Position numbers and translations under genes: made by a program
Shown here: one piece after another, positions 58,429-64,000 of the stretch
How positions within the stretch are numbered: position 1 is the first letter of the stretch
Layout: the number at the start of each line of letters is the position of its first letter
Origin: Thalassobacillus sp. CUG 92003
GTDB taxonomy: Bacteria > Bacillota > Bacilli > Bacillales > Halobacillaceae
DNA: 64,000 nt
Assembly (NCBI RefSeq): GCF_013618635.1
Contig: NZ_JABLSJ010000006.1
Span: 178,069-242,068 of the forward strand
Direction: 5' to 3'
Notes under the pieces: generated by a model
The model's database searches: none
What the model was told of the DNA's origin: nothing
What the model saw: only the letters and a program-made list of their open reading frames with translations

Positions 58429-58869
58429 TTATAGCCAATCCTCGTACTCCCCCGCGTCAAACTCCGCTGCTTCTACTTCGTCCTCTTTTCGCTTTGCCTC
58501 CGCTCTCTGCTCCGCGGCTACTTCCGCCTGAGCTTTCGGGAACTTATCGCTCATATACGAGTACATAAACGAAAAACTGGCGTAAGGGTATTCGGCTTTC
58601 GGCGTGTATTCCGTTACGCATTTTTCGATGAACCGCTTAAGGACGGCGTTTCCGTAATTAGCCTGCGCGGTTTTCATCATTCCGAGTTCCCGCCGCCACC
58701 TTTCCGCCTTTGCGCCTCCGCCGGTTGGCTCGTAATCTACGCCAAATTGTTCCGCGGTCAGGCTCGTAAGATACGCGGTGAATGTCCGGCAATTCCATTC
58801 GGCGAGGGGTAGATCGCGCCAGTTGTCCGACTTAACCTTACGCTTGTTTTCCGGTTGCTTTTTCGCCAT
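58429..58869 (-). CDS. replication-associated phage protein of unknown function
   Basis: 146 residues, basic start (MAKKQPENKRKVKSDNWRDL) and acidic end. The central part (TAYLTSLTAEQFGVDYEPTG, LKRFIEKCVTEYTPKAEYPY) resembles proteins next to helicase loaders in Bacillus phages. Start overlaps the methyltransferase stop. Confidence 0.6.
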   Translation of the reverse strand: MAKKQPENKRKVKSDNWRDLPLAEWNCRTFTAYLTSLTAEQFGVDYEPTGGGAKAERWRRELGMMKTAQANYGNAVLKRFIEKCVTEYTPKAEYPYASFSFMYSYMSDKFPKAQAEVAAEQRAEAKRKEDEVEAAEFDAGEYEDWL

Positions 58870-59336
58870 TATTTCGCCTCCTCATCTTTCATGAATACAG
58901 CCCAATGCGTTTTGCTTCGTCTGTTACCGAATAAAGGTTTCTCCCCGAAAACTTTTAGAATCTCTCTGAGTTTTATTTGGTCATCATTCCATTTAAAGAT
59001 AAGTGTCCCGTTTGGTTTCAGTACGCGCATACACTCGTCAAATCCTTGCTTTAAATCACTCTTCCAGTTTTCATCTAGCTTCCCGTACTTTTTGGCCATC
59101 CAGGAATTATCACCTATCTTTAGTAAATGAGGAGGATCGAAAACGACCATGTAAAAAGATTCGTCTTCAAATGGCATGTCTCGAAAATCTGCGACTACGT
59201 CCGGCTTGATTTCTAACTTACGCCCGTCGCACAACTTATCCTCTAACTCTCGTTTATCCATAAACGTAACGTCCTCGTTATCACGGTCGAACCAAAACAT
59301 TTTACTTCCGCAACAAGCGTCTAATACTCTCGTCAT
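58869..59336 (-). CDS. SAM-dependent DNA methyltransferase-like protein
   Basis: 155 residues. Motif I VLDACCGSKMFWFD (residues 4-17) and catalytic DPPHLLKIGD (about 87). Shorter than a full DNA methylase and without a target-recognition domain. Phage DNA protection or modification is plausible. The gene is AT-rich. An RNA substrate cannot be excluded. Confidence 0.78.
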   Translation of the reverse strand: MTRVLDACCGSKMFWFDRDNEDVTFMDKRELEDKLCDGRKLEIKPDVVADFRDMPFEDESFYMVVFDPPHLLKIGDNSWMAKKYGKLDENWKSDLKQGFDECMRVLKPNGTLIFKWNDDQIKLREILKVFGEKPLFGNRRSKTHWAVFMKDEEAK

Positions 59337-59552
59337 TTATTCGCTCAGCCCCTTTTGTAATCTCCGTTCGGTTTCCCGTAAGTCTGCGATAACCTCCTTC
59401 GAAAGCTCGCGGGAATGGACGTCGGTAAATGTTCGGATTCTTAACGCCGCGTCCCGTCGCGCTGCTTCGTGATAGGCGGCCTCAAGCGTCGCTTTTAATG
59501 CGGACTGCCAGCCGGTTAACTCTTCCGCCCGCTTACGTACTTTACTCGCCAT
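59337..59552 (-). CDS. small hypothetical protein
   Basis: 71 residues, helical and charged (WQSALKATLEAAYHEAARRD, DLRETERRLQKGLSE). Coupled to both neighbours. Not recognised. Confidence 0.6.
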   Translation of the reverse strand: MASKVRKRAEELTGWQSALKATLEAAYHEAARRDAALRIRTFTDVHSRELSKEVIADLRETERRLQKGLSE

Positions 59553-59842
59553 TATTCCTTTACCTCCCCTGTATTTTTAGGATGGCGGAATACCATTTCG
59601 ATTTTATCTGAAAGGCTGACGTGTACAGCTGGATTCATTCCGCCGCACGCGTACGTAGATTGTTTCGTAAAAACTACGACATAATAAGCTTCTACCGAAG
59701 TTACGACTCCCATATCGTAATACTTTAAGAACGGCTTACCGAAAAACTTAGCGTCGTAAACGGGGAACTTAATAACGTCACCGACCCATATTTTAGTGTT
59801 GTCCCATGCTTCGGTTCTTTTCGTGAACTCATTCGCCGGCAT
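59552..59842 (-). CDS. YopX-like phage protein
   Basis: 96 residues, beta-rich (VGDVIKFPVYDAKFFGKPFL, YYVVVFTKQSTYACGGMNPA) in the style of YopX and similar phage proteins. Function unknown. Overlaps the upstream gene by 14 bases. Confidence 0.55.
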   Translation of the reverse strand: MPANEFTKRTEAWDNTKIWVGDVIKFPVYDAKFFGKPFLKYYDMGVVTSVEAYYVVVFTKQSTYACGGMNPAVHVSLSDKIEMVFRHPKNTGEVKE

Positions 59843-60095
59843 CGGTTAGCGCCTCCTTCGTAGGTACGAGCAGCGCCCGTAGAAGCTCCGTGCTCATTTC
59901 GTAGACGCCTTGCCGCTCGTATTCCGCTATGAACTGATATACGGTATCAAGCTTGCGGCGGGCGTCCGCTTTTTCGGCGATTAGCGTTTCGACTTCGGAA
60001 ACTAAATCCGTAACGTCATCCGCCGTATGCATTCCGACCCTTTCGTCCGCTCGGTTCCGCATATCTTCGAGTTGCTGCGTGGTTAGTCTAGTCAT
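59829..60095 (-). CDS. small helical phage protein
   Basis: 88 residues with a coiled-coil-like middle (VSEVETLIAEKADARRKLDT). Soluble. Not recognised. Confidence 0.55.
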   Translation of the reverse strand: MTRLTTQQLEDMRNRADERVGMHTADDVTDLVSEVETLIAEKADARRKLDTVYQFIAEYERQGVYEMSTELLRALLVPTKEALTDAGE

Positions 60096-60197
60096 AATTT
60101 ATCGCTCCCTCTCCGTTTGGCTTCTGTTTAATTTCGCCTATTTTCCGCCGTTCTGACGCCCGTTTTCCTCCGTAGATGACCTATACCCCTTGCGCGG

Positions 60198-60506
60198 TTA
60201 TTCCGCCTGCAAAACGCCGCTAATTTCCCGGCGAAACTCCGTGAGTTCTTCGCGTAACTCGGAGAGCGACGTTGCTTCCGATTCTTTCATCCGGGCATCG
60301 ACGATTTTATCGAGTGCGTGATCGAGGTTTCCGTGATACGATACCTCCGTCCATTTTTCGTGCTTTTCCGGCGATGCGCCTTCGGCTTTGCGTTTCTGCC
60401 AGTTCGGAGATTTCGTGGGGTCGACCGTTTTCTTCCGGTTGATAATCCAGTTGTACGAGTCAGACGTGATTTTAAATCCTCCGCTAAATTCGATATTTAC
60501 GCTCAT
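60198..60506 (-). CDS. phage protein of unknown function
   Basis: 102 residues (NIEFSGGFKITSDSYNWIIN, KHEKWTEVSYHGNLDHALDK). It has the layout of small early proteins (DUF5405-like) in Gram-positive phages. Function unknown. Confidence 0.6.
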   Translation of the reverse strand: MSVNIEFSGGFKITSDSYNWIINRKKTVDPTKSPNWQKRKAEGASPEKHEKWTEVSYHGNLDHALDKIVDARMKESEATSLSELREELTEFRREISGVLQAE

Positions 60507-60790
60507 GTTATCGTGCTCCTTCCGGCGGCGCTGCGGCCACCTTTCTTTTTATTTTAATTTTTCTTTTAGGTTTAATACCTTTGCGTAACTCATACCCTGA
60601 CTACGCCATTCCTTTATTACGATTAGGTTTTTACGTAGTGGATAGGTAGGAGATTGAGCTTGCGAATATCTCCCGAGCTTCGTTCGCCTATTACTTAATT
60701 CTTTTTAAAATAATTCTTTAATTACTAAGTTCTTTTTCTTATACCTATAAGGAGAGATAAACTTACCATGCGGTAAAATATAATATCCCA
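60507..60790. other. AT-rich gene-free region between early genes
   Basis: About 280 bases without a gene. It has several TTAATTCTTT-like near-repeats (60690-60740) and a GGAGAT...ATCTCC inverted repeat. It may hold a promoter or attenuator for the genes below; no firm element assigned. Confidence 0.4.
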
Positions 60791-61243
60791 TTAGGTAGAA
60801 AAGTAAGGCTTTTTACCTTTGCCGAGCATTTTAGCAACGTCCGGATCTTCGTTAACTACTCGCTGCAAATTTCTAAAATATTGTGCTTCATGTTGTTTAA
60901 AAACGTCCTTTTCGTAAGGGTGGTTCACGTAATAAATGTGTTTTGGTCTCCCTCTTCCTGACGGTTGGTGTTCAATGCGAATTAAATCGACTGCTTCAAG
61001 TATTGATTCACACCGTTTAATTTGCGTGAAATTGTAATTGAATTCCTCGATAATCTTTTTTCGCCCCACCCATGACTTACCTTCTTTCTCTGTGCCTTTT
61101 TCGTTGTTCTTGTAACGCAGCAAGAAAAGATAGTAAAGCGTTGCTTTGTCTCCAATATAGTGATGGTAATCGTCGAATATTTCGTGGAACATTTTCGAAT
61201 AACCGCCCGACCTTTCTCGGCCAGATCTAATTGTATCGCTCAA
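60791..61243 (-). CDS. winged-helix replication protein
   Basis: 150 residues from TTG 61243 behind AAGGAGGCG. A helical start (FDDYHHYIGDKATLYYLFLL), an HTH (WVGRKKIIEEFNYNFTQIKR) and a wing (RIEHQPSGRGRPKHIYYV) resemble phage replisome organisers and DnaD-like initiators. First gene of the early operon next to the integrase. Confidence 0.72.
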   Translation of the reverse strand: MSDTIRSGRERSGGYSKMFHEIFDDYHHYIGDKATLYYLFLLRYKNNEKGTEKEGKSWVGRKKIIEEFNYNFTQIKRCESILEAVDLIRIEHQPSGRGRPKHIYYVNHPYEKDVFKQHEAQYFRNLQRVVNEDPDVAKMLGKGKKPYFST

Positions 61244-61450
61244 TCAATCGCCTCCTTCGTTTTTCCTTCTACGTGATATAGCGTTCTCGGTATAAATTCG
61301 TGCCAGCTAACACAAATTTTTTTCATCCTCTACTCAATAAGACGTATCCACCAACCATTTCGCGCAAATTTACGCTAACTTTTTCGTCCTCTTATAATTT
61401 AATCCCCGCGAACTTACGTATTCTTGCTAGCAACCACGGAAATTTTCCAC

Positions 61451-61479
61451 AAAAAAAGCGCCAACCCCGAAAGGTTGAC
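61451..61479 (-). terminator. intrinsic terminator after the integrase
   Basis: Minus strand GTCAACC / GGTTGGC (one wobble), short loop, then GC and seven T. An imperfect dyad GCGTACAC-AATTT-GTATACGC (61490-61510) lies between it and the integrase stop. Confidence 0.82.
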
Positions 61480-61523
61480 ACAATTATCCGCGTACACAAT
61501 TTGTATACGCCGCTCTATTCGCT

Positions 61524-62498
61524 TCATATAAGTTTTTCCAACGGACTAAATCGCTTGTGGCTTTCCGCAACATCATTCCCGTAAAGGTTGACGTAATTTC
61601 TTACCATCTCGATACTCGCATGTCCGAGCACGTACTGCAGCGCAAATATATCCGCGCCGTTCTGCACCGCTAATTTAGCGAACGTATGCCGGAAAGTGTG
61701 TGGACTGCACCGGACATTCTTAATATCCGCCATCCGCCCGTACTTCCGGATTCTCGATTGCAGCTGACGGACACTTAACGCTTGGTTGTCGATGTTGACG
61801 AATAACGCCTCTAAGTCGATCTCGCCGCGTACGGAAAGATACCGCTTAAGCTGGCGTTTCATCGTCGTTTGAATCGGAACCAATCGCTCCTTATAGCCCT
61901 TCCCGTTAATCCGGATTTGCGAATCTTCCCACGTGATGTCCTTTACGCGAATATCCGTTAGCTCCCGTGCGCGAACGCCCGTTTCGATTAATAACGAAAG
62001 GATCGTATAATCACGCAATCCCGTAAACGTAGCGAGGTCGGGTTGGCGGAGGATGTGTCGTAATTGCTCCCGGCTGAACGTCTCGATGACCGTCCGCTTT
62101 TGCTTGACGAGTCGTAGCCTTTCCGCCGGATTCTCCGAAATCAACGCCTCTCGATGGAGGAAATTAAAGAACGATCGAATTGCGCGGAGCCGAGTATTAA
62201 TCGACGCCTCTTTCCGACCGAGTACCTCCATCATATAGTAGATTACGTTTTCCCGGATAATCTGCAGCGTAATTTTATCGGGCGTCGTCGGGAGGTCTTG
62301 CGCTTCCAACTGCCCGCGAAAAGCGATTAGCTCATTCCGGTAATATTTAATCGTATGTTCCGATAGATTCCGTATTTTACAGTCGCGTAAAAAGGCGTGC
62401 AGGCAGACTTCGAAGTCCTCGGGGGTTACGCCCCTCACCGCTTGTCCTGCGCTCTCTGCGCCGCTTAAATCGCCTATTACGTTACTTCTCCGTGCCAT
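61524..62498 (-). CDS. int: tyrosine integrase
   Basis: 324 residues from ATG 62498 behind GGAGGTG; a longer frame reads into the tRNA-Leu and is rejected. SAM-like N-terminal domain (FLRDCKIRNLSEHTIKYYRN), then catalytic Arg in ETGVRARELTDI, Lys in INGKGYKERLV, HTFRHT, His in VLGHASIEM and Tyr in VRNYVNLYG. XerC/D-like phage integrase. Adjacent to the truncated tRNA-Leu, so it mediates insertion into that gene. Confidence 0.95.
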   Translation of the reverse strand: MARRSNVIGDLSGAESAGQAVRGVTPEDFEVCLHAFLRDCKIRNLSEHTIKYYRNELIAFRGQLEAQDLPTTPDKITLQIIRENVIYYMMEVLGRKEASINTRLRAIRSFFNFLHREALISENPAERLRLVKQKRTVIETFSREQLRHILRQPDLATFTGLRDYTILSLLIETGVRARELTDIRVKDITWEDSQIRINGKGYKERLVPIQTTMKRQLKRYLSVRGEIDLEALFVNIDNQALSVRQLQSRIRKYGRMADIKNVRCSPHTFRHTFAKLAVQNGADIFALQYVLGHASIEMVRNYVNLYGNDVAESHKRFSPLEKLI

Positions 62499-62659
62499 TT
62501 CGTAGCACCTCCGCCTGTCCGCGGAATTAGGCGAAAAATCGGGCGTGCTTCGAGCAAAATCGGTATGTATAACGGAGTCGTGCGCGGTGATCGGGTAAAT
62601 TACGCCCTGTTTCCCGCAAATCGCCCGCCATGTCAACGTTTGGTGCTTACGCGGAGGCA

Positions 62660-62682
62660 AATCGGATTTTGAGTCGTGCGCG
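62660..62682. other. probable attachment-site junction within tRNA-Leu
   Basis: The tRNA-Leu sequence is intact through its anticodon loop (ACTCAAAATC on the minus strand, 62665-62674) and then departs from any tRNA pairing. The integrase is about 160 bases away. This marks one end of the prophage. Confidence 0.7.
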
Positions 62683-62705
62683 TCTGCCAATTCCGCCACA
62701 CCGGC
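62665..62705 (-). pseudogene. 5' half of tRNA-Leu(CAA), truncated at the prophage junction
   Basis: GCCGGTGTGGCGGAATTGGC opens a normal tRNA-Leu: acceptor 5' strand, D-arm, then CACGA-CTCAAAA-TC with anticodon CAA. After TC the expected TCGTG stem is missing, and no T-arm or acceptor partner follows. The rest of the gene, or a phage-restored copy, must lie at the other prophage end outside the window. Confidence 0.85.
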
Positions 62706-62715
62706 ATATTGTTAT

Positions 62716-62789
<74 letters not shown>

Positions 62790-62833
62790 TTGTGATACAG
62801 TTTATGCGTCCAATAAATAAATTATGATGTTAG

Positions 62834-62905
62834 AGCGGAAGACGGGATTCGAACCCGCGACCCCCACCTTGGCAAGGTGGTGTTCTACCGCTGAACTACT
62901 TCCGC
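62834..62905 (-). tRNA. tRNA-Gly(GCC)
   Basis: Acceptor GCGGAAG pairs with CTTCCGC; anticodon loop TTGCCAA. CCA is not encoded. Confidence 0.97.
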
Positions 62906-62908
62906 TAA

Positions 62909-62983
62909 TGGCTGGGCCAGCTGGATTCGAACCAGCGCATCACGGTACCAAAAACCGATGCCTTACCGCTTGGCTATGGCCCA
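62909..62983 (-). tRNA. tRNA-Gln(TTG)
   Basis: Starts TGGGCCATAGCC, anticodon loop TTTTGGT (anticodon TTG), encoded CCA. 75 bases. Confidence 0.96.
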
Positions 62984-63002
62984 ACAAACACAAGTTATAT
63001 AA

Positions 63003-63079
63003 TGGGGCGACTGATGGGGTTCGAACCCATGCATGCCGGAGCCACAATCCGGTGCGTTAACCACTTCGCCACAGCCGCC
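63003..63079 (-). tRNA. tRNA-His(GTG)
   Basis: Extra G at position -1 paired with C73, anticodon loop TTGTGGC, encoded CCA. Confidence 0.97.
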
Positions 63080-63090
63080 ATAAAGAAAAG

Positions 63091-63161
63091 CAGGGGTAGT
63101 AGGAATCGAACCCACATCGGCGGTTTTGGAGACCGCTGTTTTGCCGTTAAACTATACCCCT
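63091..63161 (-). tRNA. tRNA-Trp(CCA)
   Basis: AGGGGTA acceptor, anticodon loop CTCCAAA, discriminator G. CCA not encoded. Confidence 0.97.
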
Positions 63162-63174
63162 ACAATAATAAAAA

Positions 63175-63259
63175 TGGTGGAGGGAGCAGGACTCGAACCT
63201 GCGAACCCGAAGGAGCGGATTTACAGTCCGCCGCGTTTGGCCAACTTCGCTATCCCTCC
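63175..63259 (-). tRNA. tRNA-Tyr(GTA)
   Basis: 85 bases with a long variable arm; anticodon loop CTGTAAA; encoded CCA. Confidence 0.97.
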
Positions 63260-63339
63260 ATGTCATAATAATGGCATAAATAATGATCATGCTCAAAACC
63301 TTTGCCTCGATGCTAGTTCAACGCAGAATAACATTGTAA

Positions 63340-63415
<76 letters not shown>

Positions 63416-63426
63416 CAGCCAAAAAG

Positions 63427-63502
<76 letters not shown>

Positions 63503-63603
63503 GAACAAAATGCTTAACAGATTACACTCAAATGCCAGCACTATAACTTGAAATTAAAATAGGCTTGGAAGGAGTTTCTCTTCTTTAGCCTTTATGTAAT
63601 CAG

Positions 63604-63680
63604 TGGCGGTCCGGACGGGACTCGAACCCGCGACCTCCTGCGTGACAGGCAGGCATTCTAACCAACTGAACTACCGGACC
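63604..63680 (-). tRNA. tRNA-Asp(GTC)
   Basis: GGTCCGG acceptor, anticodon loop CTGTCAC, encoded CCA. Confidence 0.97.
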
Positions 63681-63698
63681 TTATTTAAAATGATGAAC

Positions 63699-63890
<192 letters not shown>

Positions 63891-63928
63891 ATAGTGTAGA
63901 TCTATTCAATCTACTAAATGGTCTATTA

Positions 63929-64000
63929 TGGTGGAGGATGCAGGAATCGAACCTGCGACCCCTTGCTTGTAAGGCAAGTGCTCTCCCGGCTGAGCTAATC
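63929..64000 (-). tRNA. tRNA-Val(TAC), cut by window edge
   Basis: Anticodon loop CTTACAA, encoded CCA; the 5' acceptor end lies past base 64000. Confidence 0.92.

Noticed and set aside
62499..62699. Longer integrase N-terminus starting MAELADAHDSKS
   Set aside because: These residues are the tRNA-Leu sequence read as protein. The ATG at 62498 has a proper ribosome site and fits the family.
62665..62705. Intron-containing tRNA-Leu
   Set aside because: No 3' half is found within the following kilobase; an integrase gene follows directly, so prophage insertion explains the break.

Overview
The window is one arm of a siphovirus-type prophage inserted into a host tRNA operon of a Bacillaceae bacterium. 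The tRNA genes at 62.7-64.0 kb are all on the minus strand and run Val, fMet, Asp, Phe, Thr, Tyr, Trp, His, Gln, Gly, Cys, then a truncated Leu(CAA). This matches the order of the Bacillus subtilis trnD operon. A tyrosine integrase abuts the cut tRNA-Leu, so 62.66-62.70 kb is the host-phage junction. The other prophage end lies left of base 1. Nearly all phage genes are on the minus strand, with strong Shine-Dalgarno (SD) sites and many ATGA-type overlaps.

Layout from the integrase leftwards. 61.5-62.5 kb: integrase. 54-61 kb: early and replication genes (winged-helix protein, methyltransferase, helicase loader, DnaB-like helicase). 52.4-54.2 kb: primase, preceded by an AT-rich three-gene cassette with a Panacea-domain protein. 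49.3-52.2 kb: lysis-lysogeny switch. It has an AimR-like receptor, a small AimP-like pre-peptide, a sigma-like gene downstream, and two divergent XRE regulators. 40.8-48.9 kb: DNA metabolism (ssDNA-binding protein, PolA-type polymerase, PD-(D/E)XK nuclease, RuvC-like resolvase) and a candidate structured non-coding RNA at about 48.07-48.30 kb. 33.8-40.8 kb: nucleotide genes (B12-dependent ribonucleotide reductase, PhoH, dUTPase, ThyX) with a run of tiny membrane proteins. 26.3-33.3 kb: sigma-like late regulator, HNH nuclease, orphan methyltransferase and probable small terminase.

5.2-25 kb is the late region: large terminase, portal, scaffold, decoration protein, E-type capsid protein, connectors, tail tube, tail chaperones with a canonical -1 frameshift heptamer, tape measure, Dit, spike, tail-associated protein, XhlA, holin and an amidase with an S-layer-homology tail. 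3.7-5.2 kb holds three small envelope genes with their own promoters and terminators. 0-3.4 kb holds FtsK, replication-relaxation, a VirB2-like small membrane protein and a divergent regulator pair with a clustered operator.

The points most worth following up are the arbitrium module with a glycine-rich peptide end, the pseudoknotted RNA candidate, several genes whose best start is AUA, AUU or AUC, the Panacea cassette, and an orphan recombinase that separates the terminase genes on the opposite strand. Family assignments come from motif reading only; no database search was run.
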